Below are positions 35,229-43,732 of a stretch of DNA of 64,000 bases, one piece after another. The notes beneath the pieces are model-generated. The model was not told where the DNA came from, ran no database searches, and was given only the letters and a program-made list of their open reading frames with translations. Numbering within the stretch: position 1 is the first letter of the stretch; the number at the start of each line of letters is the position of its first letter. The position numbers were made by a program, and so were the translations under genes. The DNA is taken from the NCBI RefSeq assembly GCF_008122525.1, contig NZ_VSRV01000001.1, positions 2,790,001 through 2,854,000 on the forward strand, given 5' to 3'. The stretch comes from Marinomonas sp. IMCC 4694. Its GTDB lineage: Bacteria > Pseudomonadota > Gammaproteobacteria > Pseudomonadales > Marinomonadaceae.

Positions 35229-36038
35229 ACACGTAGGCAATACGCGCTTCATGACGACCGCTGCATAGGTAGGCAGCGTCACATAATAATGCGCCCGCGG
35301 ACGTGTGGATTCCAACGCGTGAATCAACTTTTTCACCACCGCACTGGCCGGTAAGGTTTGCGATGACGTGGCGCCTTCTGTGCTCAAACGCGCTATCGCT
35401 TCTTTATAACCCGCTTGATGACGGCTGTTCGTGGTATCGATATGAGCATTGAGCGCCAACAAGGCGTTGGCTCTAAATCGGCTTTCGATCGGGCCGGGCT
35501 CGATCAAGCTCACTGTAATGGGCGTATCAGCCAACTCTAAACGCAGGGTATCGATCAAACCTTCTAAAGCAAATTTACTCGCGTTGTACGCCCCACGATA
35601 CGGCGCCGCCACCAGCCCCAGAACAGAACTGTTGCTGACAATTCGCCCATACCCTTGTGCCAACATCACCTTTAATACTTTTTTGGTTAACTCATGAGTA
35701 CCAAAAAAATTACCCTCGAATTGCGCCCTTAATGCCTCGATGGGTAAATCCTCAACCGCACCCGGCTGCCCATAAGCCCCATTATTAAACAGCGCAAACA
35801 ACTCACCATTGGTGATCGCCAAGGTGTCTTCTAGCCCCTTCGCAATAGACGCGGAATCCGCCAAATCCAATTGCACAACGTGTTTAATCCCCTTTGCTTT
35901 TAAATCGTCCACATCGGCCGCTTTACGACAGCTTGCCACGACTAAAAAATCACGTTCCTGCAGCATTTTTGCCGCCTCAAATCCAATACCAGTGGAACAG
36001 CCTGTTATTAAAATAGAATATCGCATCACATCCCCCAT
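35193..36038 (-). CDS. Short-chain dehydrogenase/reductase
   Basis: 281 residues. Rossmann motif TGCSTGIGFEAAK, NNGAYG, catalytic Ser (SNSSVLG) and YNASKFALEG. A classical NAD(P)-dependent SDR. The substrate is unknown. The 3' end overlaps the convergent hydrolase gene by 36 bases. Confidence 0.9.
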   Translation of the reverse strand: MGDVMRYSILITGCSTGIGFEAAKMLQERDFLVVASCRKAADVDDLKAKGIKHVVQLDLADSASIAKGLEDTLAITNGELFALFNNGAYGQPGAVEDLPIEALRAQFEGNFFGTHELTKKVLKVMLAQGYGRIVSNSSVLGLVAAPYRGAYNASKFALEGLIDTLRLELADTPITVSLIEPGPIESRFRANALLALNAHIDTTNSRHQAGYKEAIARLSTEGATSSQTLPASAVVKKLIHALESTRPRAHYYVTLPTYAAVVMKRVLPTCLLDWVMRRQGA

Positions 36039-36116
36039 TCAATTAATGTAGATAAATATCCACCATGATTCAACAAACACCCCACCAAGACACCCAGAAA
36101 AGACCCGTCATAACAA

Positions 36117-36154
36117 TGTCATTTTTGACAATTTAAACGCTACAATTGTCAAAA
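36117..36154. promoter_or_regulatory. Inverted-repeat candidate activator site
   Basis: TTTTGACAATT (36123-36133) and AATTGTCAAAA (36144-36154) form a perfect 11-base inverted repeat with a 10-base spacer. Upstream TGTCA (36117-36121) pairs with the first TGACA, so there are three half-sites. The centre is about 120 bases before the sigma-54-like promoter, a usual distance for enhancer-binding proteins. Confidence 0.55.
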
Positions 36155-36257
36155 TACACACAATTAGGCGAAGCTAATTTAATAAACACTTAACGAAACT
36201 TTGATGGTTTTTTATAAAAACTTTAAATATCAATTAGTTATATAGTTATTATGGTTT

Positions 36258-36273
36258 TGGCATGTTTTCTGCT
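36258..36273 (+). promoter_or_regulatory. Candidate sigma-54 promoter
   Basis: TGGCATGTTTTCTGCT: GG (-24) and GC (-12) are exactly 10 bases apart and TGGCA is intact. The -12 element CTGCT is weaker than the TTGCA consensus. Transcription would start near 36284, about 55 bases before the dioxygenase ATG. Confidence 0.5.
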
Positions 36274-36338
36274 TTATCAAGTCATTCCTTCTTCATATGG
36301 ACGGTCCATTTGAAGAATCACAGACTGCGAGGTGACAC

Positions 36339-37220
36339 ATGACAACGAATCATACAACACAACCCAATGTTGCGGCTTTTTTCGACAAAGACTCCAACAC
36401 CTTTTCTTACGTTGTAAAAGACCCTACTTCTTCAAGCTGCGCCATCGTCGACAGCGTGCTGGACTTTGACTACGCCTCCGGCGGCACGTTCAACAAAAGT
36501 GCTGATGAGATCGTTACTTACGTCACCGATCATAAGCTCAGCGTAGAATGGTTAATTGAGACCCACGTTCACGCTGATCACCTTTCTGCCGCCCCTTATT
36601 TACAGCAGAAACTGGGTGGAAAAATAGGCATTGGCTCCGACATCACAACCGTACAAACGACCTTTGCGGGTATTTTCAATGAAGGCGCCGACTTTTTGCA
36701 TGATGGCTCTCAGTTTGATCATCTTTTTACTGATGGCGAACAATTTACTGTTGGCAACATGACGTGCACGGCTTTGCATACTCCTGGGCACACACCGGCT
36801 TGCTTCACCCATGTTTTAGGGGATGCCGTATTTGTCGGCGACACTCTATTTATGCCTGACGCAGGAACCGCCCGTGCAGATTTCCCCGGCGGCGACGCGG
36901 GCATTTTGTTTGATTCTATTCAAAAAATCCTCGCGTTACCTGATGATAATCGCATTTTCATGTGCCATGACTATTGCCCAAATGGTCGCGAACTGGAGTA
37001 CCAAACCACCGTTAAACAGCAACGCGAGCACAACATTCACATTAAACAAGACATCAGCAAGGCCGCGTTTGTTGAGCTACGTGAAACACGCGATAAAACC
37101 TTGGCCATGCCTCGCTTGATATTACCGTCTTTGCAAATCAACATGCGCGCTGGCCACATGCCAGAGCCCGAAGAAAACGGCTTGTCTTACTTAAAAATCC
37201 CGTTGAATGCGTTTAAGTAA
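36339..37220 (+). CDS. Persulfide dioxygenase (MBL fold)
   Basis: 293 residues. Metallo-beta-lactamase core with metal motif THVHADHLSAAPYL, HTPGHTPAC, FVGDTLFMPDAGTARADFPG and MCHDYCPNGR. This is the ETHE1/Blh-like sulfur dioxygenase branch with mononuclear iron, which oxidises glutathione persulfide to sulfite. The neighbouring SQR fusion and SulP genes support the role. RBS is weak (GAGGTGAC). First gene behind the candidate sigma-54 promoter. Confidence 0.92.
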   Translation: MTTNHTTQPNVAAFFDKDSNTFSYVVKDPTSSSCAIVDSVLDFDYASGGTFNKSADEIVTYVTDHKLSVEWLIETHVHADHLSAAPYLQQKLGGKIGIGSDITTVQTTFAGIFNEGADFLHDGSQFDHLFTDGEQFTVGNMTCTALHTPGHTPACFTHVLGDAVFVGDTLFMPDAGTARADFPGGDAGILFDSIQKILALPDDNRIFMCHDYCPNGRELEYQTTVKQQREHNIHIKQDISKAAFVELRETRDKTLAMPRLILPSLQINMRAGHMPEPEENGLSYLKIPLNAFK

Positions 37221-37348
37221 GCGCGTTTAACCTACTTAACCATGAATTCAATATCTCTAAAACAACCTGCTCTCTAGCAGGTTGACCTAATAAAAAAAAG
37301 TCTAGCGGGCTCATCCGATAGGCTGACTATAAAAACGAGAGAATCAGC

Positions 37349-38950
37349 ATGATACGTAAACACATTACTGAAAAATACTCTGTATCAGAACAAATCACCC
37401 TAGGCGACATAGATACACTGGCCGTTTCTGGCGTGACCTTGATCATTTGTAACCGTCCAGATGAAGAAGAAAGCGAGCAACTGACTTTTGCTGACATCGC
37501 CGCCTACGCCAAAACAAAAAACATCGAGGCCCTGCACATTCCTTTTGCGGGCGGGCAAATGACAGCGTCGGATGTCGTTGAAATGAAGCTAGGCCTTAAA
37601 GACGCCAACAACGTGCACGCTTATTGCCGTTCGGGTAATCGCTCAACGCTCATTTGGCAAGCCGTTCAAGACTTGCCCAGCTCAGAACAAACCAGCATAA
37701 GCCAAACCAGCACAACGTCAGCGACACATTACGATGTGGTCATTGTAGGAGCCGGCACCGCTGGCATTTCCACCGCGGCGAGCTTACTCAAACGCCAACC
37801 CAACTTAAACATTTGCTTGGTTGATCCTGCTGAAAACCATTATTATCAGCCGGGCTGGACACTGGTAGGTGGCGGTGTTTTTAAAGCCGCCAAAACTCGT
37901 CGTAACATGGCCGACGTAATCCCGAGTGGAACCAAATGGTTAAAAGAGTCTGTGCAATCATTTTCGCCGGATCTCAACCAAGTATCCCTGCAAAACGGCC
38001 AACTACTTTCTTATGATTTTCTTGTCGTTGCCGCTGGCATCCAGCTTAACTGGAATGCCATTGAAGGGCTAACAGAGACCTTAGGGCGCAATGGCGTCAC
38101 CTCTAATTATCGTTATGATTTGGCACCATATACCTGGGAACTCGTGCAAAACCTAAAAGGGGGCAACGCCATATTTACTCAGCCGCCAATGCCAATTAAA
38201 TGCGCTGGCGCACCGCAAAAAGCCATGTATTTGTCTTGTGATCACTGGCTAAAAAACCGTCGCCAAAAAGACATTTCAGTGTCATTTTATAACGCTGGCG
38301 CTGTGCTGTTTGGTGTCGCGGCTTACGTTCCTGCTTTACAGAGCTATATCGAAAAATATCAGGTTAATACGCATTTCAGCCATAACTTGGTCAAAGTCGA
38401 TGGTCCGAATAAATTGGCTTACTTTGCCACCACCGATCAAGATGGTGAACCCACTATTATCGAACAAGCCTTCGATATGTTGCACGTTTGCCCATCACAA
38501 AGCGCCCCTGATTTTATCCGCAACAGCCCCTTGGTCGATGCGGCCGGCTGGGTCGATGTAGACAAAGAAACCCTGCAACATACTACCTACAAAAACGTCT
38601 GGTCACTGGGCGATGTCTCAAACAGTCCGAATGCGAAAACGATGGCGGCTGTGCGCAAGCAAGCACCCATCGCTGCACATAACATCATTGAAGCGATGAA
38701 AGGACGTGAAGCCAACGCGGTTTATGACGGTTATGGCTCCTGCCCTCTCACTGTAGAGCGCGGTAAAATTGTCTTGGCGGAATTTGGTTTTGGCGGCAAA
38801 TTGCTCCCTACTTTTCCAAAGTGGCTCAATAATGGTACCAAACCGACGTACCTTGCCTGGGTGTTAAAAGAAGACTTGCTGCCTCCGTTCTACTGGCATG
38901 GCATGTTAAAAGGCCATGAATGGTTTGTTGCCCCTACCTTACGCAAATAA
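37349..38950 (+). CDS. DUF442 phosphatase-like domain fused to sulfide:quinone oxidoreductase
   Basis: 533 residues, two domains. Residues about 1-115 are a DUF442/TIGR01244 domain with a CX5R signature (CRSGNRST). Residues about 125-533 are a flavoprotein: FAD fold VVIVGAGTAGISTA, cysteines in PIKCAGAPQKAM and YGSCPLTV that match the redox pair of type II SQR, and HYYQPGWTLVGGG. It should oxidise sulfide to a persulfide and pass electrons to quinone. The dioxygenase is 128 bases upstream. In other bacteria DUF442 is instead fused to the dioxygenase or stands alone; see findings. Confidence 0.88.
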   Translation: MIRKHITEKYSVSEQITLGDIDTLAVSGVTLIICNRPDEEESEQLTFADIAAYAKTKNIEALHIPFAGGQMTASDVVEMKLGLKDANNVHAYCRSGNRSTLIWQAVQDLPSSEQTSISQTSTTSATHYDVVIVGAGTAGISTAASLLKRQPNLNICLVDPAENHYYQPGWTLVGGGVFKAAKTRRNMADVIPSGTKWLKESVQSFSPDLNQVSLQNGQLLSYDFLVVAAGIQLNWNAIEGLTETLGRNGVTSNYRYDLAPYTWELVQNLKGGNAIFTQPPMPIKCAGAPQKAMYLSCDHWLKNRRQKDISVSFYNAGAVLFGVAAYVPALQSYIEKYQVNTHFSHNLVKVDGPNKLAYFATTDQDGEPTIIEQAFDMLHVCPSQSAPDFIRNSPLVDAAGWVDVDKETLQHTTYKNVWSLGDVSNSPNAKTMAAVRKQAPIAAHNIIEAMKGREANAVYDGYGSCPLTVERGKIVLAEFGFGGKLLPTFPKWLNNGTKPTYLAWVLKEDLLPPFYWHGMLKGHEWFVAPTLRK

Positions 38951-38972
38951 CGCACACAACGAGAATCACACC

Positions 38973-40682
38973 ATGATGTTGGAACGTGTCATCCCCGCGC
39001 TTGGCTGGCTTAAAGGCTACAACCGCGGACAATTCAGCCAAGACGCCACTGCCGCGTTTATCGTTACCATGCTACTGATCCCTCAGTCGCTTGGTTACGC
39101 GATGTTGGCGGGTGTCCCGCCAGAAGTCGGTTTATACTCCAGTATTTTGCCCTTGGTGCTGTATGCGCTGTTTGGCACCAGTACGTCGCTGTCCGTCGGT
39201 CCTGTGGCCGTCGCCTCTTTGATGACCGCTACGTCACTGGCCGTCATCGCCGAGCAAGGCACCGCCAGCTATTTAACCGGTGCGATTACACTGGCCATGT
39301 TGTCCGGTATCATGCTGGTAGCAATGGGCGTAATGAAGTTGGGCATGGTCACCAACCTACTGTCTCATTCGGTGATTTCGGGATTTATTTCTGCGTCGGG
39401 GATCATCATTGCATTGAGTCAGCTTAAGCACATTTTGGGCGTATCTGCCCATGGCGACAATGTGGTAGAACTGCTGGTCACCATGTTCGAAAGCATCGGG
39501 CAATTTAAGCCGGTGACCTTTGCCATTGGCGCTTCCGTGGTGGTGTTTTTATTGCTGGCACGTCGTTACGCAAAGCGCGTTTTTCTTATGCTAAAAGCGT
39601 CGCCTTCTGCCGCGGGTTCTCTTGCGAAAACTGCGCCTATTTTAGGGGTTGCAGCCAGCTTAGCTGTTGTGTACTTCTACGATTTACAATCCCATGGTGT
39701 CGCAATCACAGGGCATATCCCCGCGGGTTTACCCACATTAGGCTTAACTTTGCCTTCGATTGAATTAATCAAATCACTGGCGTTACCCGCCTTGATGATT
39801 TCAATCATTGGTTACGTTGAGTCTATTTCCGTGGGGAAAACCTTGGGTGCGAAACGTCGTGAAAAAGTCAAACCGAACCAAGAACTCATCGGTTTAGGCG
39901 CCGCCAACATAGCCTCAGGCGTGTCTGGCGGCTTTCCGGTAACGGGTGGATTTTCTCGCTCTGTGGTGAATTTTGACGCTGGCGCGGTCACTCAGCTTGC
40001 CAGTGTCATGACGGCCCTTGGCATCATGATTGCGTCTTTGCTGCTCACGCCCATGTTGTACTTTTTGCCCAAAGCTACCTTGGCAGCGACTATTATTGTG
40101 GCGGTCAGTACGCTGGTCGATTTCTCAATTTTGAAAAAAACTTGGCGGTTTTCACGCAGTGATTTTTACGCTGTGCTGGCGACTATTGTGATCACCTTAC
40201 TGATGGGCGTTGAAGTCGGTGTGGCATCCGGTGTGATCTTGTCGATCGCTTTGCATTTGTATCGCACGTCCAAGCCTCACGTAGCCGAAGTCGGGCTCAT
40301 CGAAGGCAGCGAGCACTTTCGCAACATAAAGCGTTATGACGTGATCACTTCACCCACTTTGTTGTGTTTACGACCTGATGAGAGCTTGTTTTTTGCCAAT
40401 GCGACATTTTTGGAAGATTACGTTATCGAAGCGATTAGTCAGCGTGACGCCATCAAACACGTGGTGATTCAATGCAGTGCAGTGAACGAAATTGACTACA
40501 GTGCGCTGGAAATGCTGGAAGCGTTAAACCTTCAGTTAAAAGACTTAGGTATTAAGCTGTCTTTCTCTGAAGTGAAAGGCCCAGTCATGGATCATTTAGA
40601 ATGCAGTGGTTTTTTACAGCACCTTAATGGAAAAGTGTATTTGTCACAGTATCAAGCGTTTCAAGACATTACCGGTCAGTAA
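38973..40682 (+). CDS. SulP-family anion permease with STAS domain
   Basis: 569 residues. An N-terminal membrane domain of about 12-14 helices (FIVTMLLIPQSLGYAMLAGV, the SulP signature, and SVGPVAVASLMTAT) precedes a cytoplasmic STAS domain (about 430-550; HVVIQCSAVNEIDYSALEML). SulP proteins move sulfate, bicarbonate or other anions; the neighbouring persulfide genes suggest sulfite or sulfate. The start at MMLERVIP (38973) follows GAGAATC; an upstream frame from 38916 overlaps the SQR stop. Confidence 0.93.
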   Translation: MMLERVIPALGWLKGYNRGQFSQDATAAFIVTMLLIPQSLGYAMLAGVPPEVGLYSSILPLVLYALFGTSTSLSVGPVAVASLMTATSLAVIAEQGTASYLTGAITLAMLSGIMLVAMGVMKLGMVTNLLSHSVISGFISASGIIIALSQLKHILGVSAHGDNVVELLVTMFESIGQFKPVTFAIGASVVVFLLLARRYAKRVFLMLKASPSAAGSLAKTAPILGVAASLAVVYFYDLQSHGVAITGHIPAGLPTLGLTLPSIELIKSLALPALMISIIGYVESISVGKTLGAKRREKVKPNQELIGLGAANIASGVSGGFPVTGGFSRSVVNFDAGAVTQLASVMTALGIMIASLLLTPMLYFLPKATLAATIIVAVSTLVDFSILKKTWRFSRSDFYAVLATIVITLLMGVEVGVASGVILSIALHLYRTSKPHVAEVGLIEGSEHFRNIKRYDVITSPTLLCLRPDESLFFANATFLEDYVIEAISQRDAIKHVVIQCSAVNEIDYSALEMLEALNLQLKDLGIKLSFSEVKGPVMDHLECSGFLQHLNGKVYLSQYQAFQDITGQ

Positions 40683-40713
40683 AAAACAATCTGAAATTCG
40701 CAATAAGATAAGC

Positions 40714-40753
40714 AAAAAAAGCAGAATAGGATGAACTTCTATTCTGCTTTTTT
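40714..40753. terminator. Terminator after the sulfide unit
   Basis: GCAGAATAG pairs with CTATTCTGC around a 9-base loop, with A and T runs on both flanks. Serves the SulP gene and the convergent SHOCT gene. Confidence 0.93.
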
Positions 40754-40781
40754 GTGTCGTGCTGTTTTTAAGAAGCTGCGA

Positions 40782-41588
40782 TCAGATACGGTTTAGCAAA
40801 TCGGTTTTTTTGGCGTTGTATTCATTCTCTGAAATGGCGCCCATGTCACGCAACTTGGCTAACTTTTCAATCAGCTGAATCACATCGTCAACAGACGACG
40901 TTTGACGAACGGATGATGTATTTTGATTAAACGAGGCATTATTTTGTGAAGCATTATTTTGTGAAGGCATCATGGTAGAAACAGGGGTTTCCATGAAATT
41001 GTTTTGTGGAGTTTGAATCGGTGCTTGCACTTGAGCCGAAGATCCCAACCCCGACACAATCGGCAAACTGTTCACGGCAATGGTGCCGTACTGGCTAGAA
41101 AACGTCAGCGAATCGTTACCGCCTTGCTGCTGACCAATGCCACCAATGTTGTTATCCAAGGTATCATAAACCGTCACGTTGCCGTTCACATCGACGGCTA
41201 AGCGATTTGGAAAAATCGCATAACGCGTACTGTTCTGCGCGCCACTACTAAACGGCTGACCCAAGTCGCCCGGCCACCATTGATTGCTCGACAACGAGCC
41301 TTTGGGTAATGGCGCAAACACCTGCGTATTCGCCAAACCATTGGCCAATTCGTTACACAAATTATCGACCGTAGATTTCAAACCATAGTTAAACATGTCG
41401 CCTACCATGGTCATGCCACCGCGCATCCACTGACCACCGCCACCCAATTCAGGGCAATTAAATTGCGCCATGGAACCACTGCCATTATTCACCGCGATCA
41501 ACATATGCATCACGGCATCATGGCTTAAGTTATAACGGCTAGAAAGGGAATTGACGAGATGGTGTCCGTCTTGTGTTAAATTTTGCAT
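40782..41588 (-). CDS. SHOCT-domain protein with Asn/Gln-rich linker
   Basis: 268 residues. An N-terminal region of about 165 residues has a helix-turn start (MQNLTQDGHHLVNSLSSRYN) and glycine-rich segments (ELGGGGQWMRGGM). A low-complexity linker rich in Gln, Asn and Ser follows (SQNNASQNNASFNQNTS). A C-terminal SHOCT domain closes the protein (LIEKLAKLRDMGAISENEYN). SHOCT is a short oligomerisation domain. The N-terminal part is not assigned. No signal peptide. Confidence 0.82.
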   Translation of the reverse strand: MQNLTQDGHHLVNSLSSRYNLSHDAVMHMLIAVNNGSGSMAQFNCPELGGGGQWMRGGMTMVGDMFNYGLKSTVDNLCNELANGLANTQVFAPLPKGSLSSNQWWPGDLGQPFSSGAQNSTRYAIFPNRLAVDVNGNVTVYDTLDNNIGGIGQQQGGNDSLTFSSQYGTIAVNSLPIVSGLGSSAQVQAPIQTPQNNFMETPVSTMMPSQNNASQNNASFNQNTSSVRQTSSVDDVIQLIEKLAKLRDMGAISENEYNAKKTDLLNRI

Positions 41589-41776
41589 GTTTGAGTTCTC
41601 TTGGAAGGGACGACAGACTGTGTAACAGGTTGCAGCATCATGCTGGCCTACAGGTTTCGTAGAAGGTTATTCTAACACATCCCCTCTTACAAAATGGTGA
41701 CAACCGCCTAAAAAGCAAAATAAAGTGTTTATTTTTTGAACACGCGCTTTAAAAGGAAAAACACGTTTTTGTAAGC

Positions 41777-41814
41777 AAAAAAAGACCCGTGTGAATCACA
41801 GGTCCGTTTAAAAA
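41777..41814 (-). terminator. Terminator after yghU-like gene
   Basis: On the minus strand GGACCTGTG pairs with CACA and GGTC across a two-base bulge and runs into seven T. Moderate. Confidence 0.55.
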
Positions 41815-41828
41815 ATAGTAGAAACAAT

Positions 41829-42689
41829 CTAGCCCAGTAGACCATCAAAATCCGAGGCATCATGGCGCTCTTCAAGGAACACATCGCCCCAAGTGCGATT
41901 CACAATTCGACCTCGCTGCACCGCCGGACGCCGCTCTATGGCTTTCGCCCAACGCATCACATGCTGATAGCTGGCCACATCGAGGAATTCTGCGGCGTCG
42001 TATAAGTTACCCAATACCAAATTACCATACCAAGGCCAGATAGCGATGTCTGCGATGGAGTAGTCGTCCCCAGCAAAATAGGTGTGATCGGCCAAGTGCC
42101 TATCCAACACATCCAGTTCGCGTTTCACTTCCATGGCGAAACGATCAATGGGATATTGTTGTTTGGTTGGTGCGTACGCATAAAAATGCCCAAAACCACC
42201 GCCTAAATACGGTGCCGAGCCCATTTGCCAAAACAACCAGTTACGGCATTCGGTTTTACTGACAAAATCCTTTGGGATCAAGGCATCAAACTTTTCCGCT
42301 AAATACTGCAAAATAGAACCCGACTCAAACACTCGTGTCGGTGGCGTGGTACTGTGATCCATTAAAGCGGGGATTTTGGAATTGGGATTGATCTCAACAA
42401 AGCCAGAGCCGAATTGATCACCTTCACCAATGTTGATCAAGTAAGCGTCGTATTCCGCTTCGCTAATGCCCAACGCCAGCAGCTCTTCCAACATAATGGT
42501 GACTTTTTGACCGTTTGGCGTCCCTAAGGAGTGCAATTGAAATGAGTGTTTACCCACTGGTAAAAGCTTATCATGAGTCGCACCAGAAATAGGACGATTC
42601 GTACTGGCAAACTTCCCGCCATTTTCAGCCTCCCATTTCCAAACCGTCGGTGGAACATACTCTTGATTCACGTTGTTATCGGAGCTCAT
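41829..42689 (-). CDS. yghU: Glutathione S-transferase family, YghU-like
   Basis: 286 residues, the usual YghU length. A long N-terminal extension (NQEYVPPTVWKWEAENGGKF, SGATHDKLLPVGKHSFQLHS) precedes a thioredoxin-like domain (GTPNGQKVTIMLEEL) and a C-terminal helical domain (YSIADIAIWPWYGNLVLG). YghU-type Nu-class enzymes reduce organic hydroperoxides or disulfides with two glutathiones. The divergent gene is an exported MsrA. Part of a group of oxidative-stress genes. Confidence 0.92.
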   Translation of the reverse strand: MSSDNNVNQEYVPPTVWKWEAENGGKFASTNRPISGATHDKLLPVGKHSFQLHSLGTPNGQKVTIMLEELLALGISEAEYDAYLINIGEGDQFGSGFVEINPNSKIPALMDHSTTPPTRVFESGSILQYLAEKFDALIPKDFVSKTECRNWLFWQMGSAPYLGGGFGHFYAYAPTKQQYPIDRFAMEVKRELDVLDRHLADHTYFAGDDYSIADIAIWPWYGNLVLGNLYDAAEFLDVASYQHVMRWAKAIERRPAVQRGRIVNRTWGDVFLEERHDASDFDGLLG

Positions 42690-42792
42690 ACATTATCCTC
42701 ATTAAAATAGGCTAAACAGGGTGCAAGCATTAATGGTTACTTTGTTATTAGAAATCAAGTCCGTTGAATCATGGATACTTTTCATCGTCTCT

Positions 42793-42812
42793 TGATGTAA
42801 AAAGGTACATCA
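42793..42812. promoter_or_regulatory. Inverted repeat in the yghU-msrA divergent region
   Basis: TGATGTA and TACATCA form a perfect 7-base inverted repeat with a 6-base spacer in the 285-base divergent region. A possible operator for either gene. No regulator is assigned. Confidence 0.4.
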
Positions 42813-42974
42813 GTGTCATCCAAATTCAACGCGCTGACGTTTATACTAGGTGTATGCTCTTTTGGTTAACGATTTTTATAAAAACGTTGTAATAAGTAGG
42901 TTTGTGCTCTCGTCAAACAATGTCACACTCATTTTGCCGCACCCAGGTGCTCATAAAAACCTAAGGAAGCTGAT

Positions 42975-43601
42975 ATGAAAATCCATCACGCATTGAACCG
43001 TACTGTCGGGATATTGGTCCTGACCAGTGCCGCTTTTTCTAGTAGCGTATCCCTCGCTGCACCGCAAACCATGATGGTGGCTGGCGGGTGCTTTTGGTGC
43101 GTAGAGTCCGACTTTGAATTAGTGCAAGGTGTCAGCGATGTGGTCTCAGGTTACAGCGGCGGCCAAACGGAGAACCCCACCTACAAACAAGTTTCAACGG
43201 GGAAAACCGGTCACTTTGAAGTGGTTGAAATACAATTCGACGACGAGATTGTATCGTTAGAAGTACTGGCCAATTATTTTTGGAAAACCATTGACCCTAC
43301 CGACCCTTACGGTCAGTTCTGTGATAAAGGCACGCCATACAAAACAGCTATGTTTTATCAAAGCCCTGAGCAAAAATCCGTTTTTGAGGCGTCTTTGGCC
43401 AACGTCAACGCAACCAAACCCTTTAAAGATAAGATCGTCACCGAGATTCTCCCAGCAAAAACATTTTATAAAGCAGAGGAATATCATCAAAGCTATTACA
43501 CCAAAAACCCGTTTCGTTACGCCTATTATCGCGCCAGTTGTGGACGGGACAATCGTATCGAAAGTTTATGGGGTGATGTAGCCAGCAAACAATATCATTA
43601 A
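42975..43601 (+). CDS. msrA: Peptide methionine sulfoxide reductase MsrA, exported
   Basis: 208 residues. A signal peptide (about 1-28, AFSSSVSLAAP) precedes the MsrA domain with active-site motif GGCFWCVE, GYSGGQTENPTY, and the C-terminal cysteine in YRASCGRDNRIE. Reduces methionine-S-sulfoxide; the signal peptide places it in the periplasm. RBS AAGGAAGC is upstream. It lies among antioxidant genes. Confidence 0.93.
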   Translation: MKIHHALNRTVGILVLTSAAFSSSVSLAAPQTMMVAGGCFWCVESDFELVQGVSDVVSGYSGGQTENPTYKQVSTGKTGHFEVVEIQFDDEIVSLEVLANYFWKTIDPTDPYGQFCDKGTPYKTAMFYQSPEQKSVFEASLANVNATKPFKDKIVTEILPAKTFYKAEEYHQSYYTKNPFRYAYYRASCGRDNRIESLWGDVASKQYH

Positions 43602-43732
43602 TGAGTCTGTCCCTCGAAAAAAAGCGCTTGTGTGTTCAGGCGCTCTTATACCGTTTCACGCCACAGACCTTTGACCGATTGCATGTAAGTCACTACTCTC
43701 TTATAAATTCATTAACTCAATAGACCGCCATC

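Larger units (their letters stand above)
36039..36338 (+). other. Intergenic control region of the sulfide-oxidation unit
   Basis: 300 bases between two divergent genes. It contains an 11-base perfect inverted repeat (36123-36133 and 36144-36154), a third TGTCA half-site (36117-36121) and a sigma-54-like promoter (36258-36273), each listed separately. No gene is seen. Confidence 0.7.
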
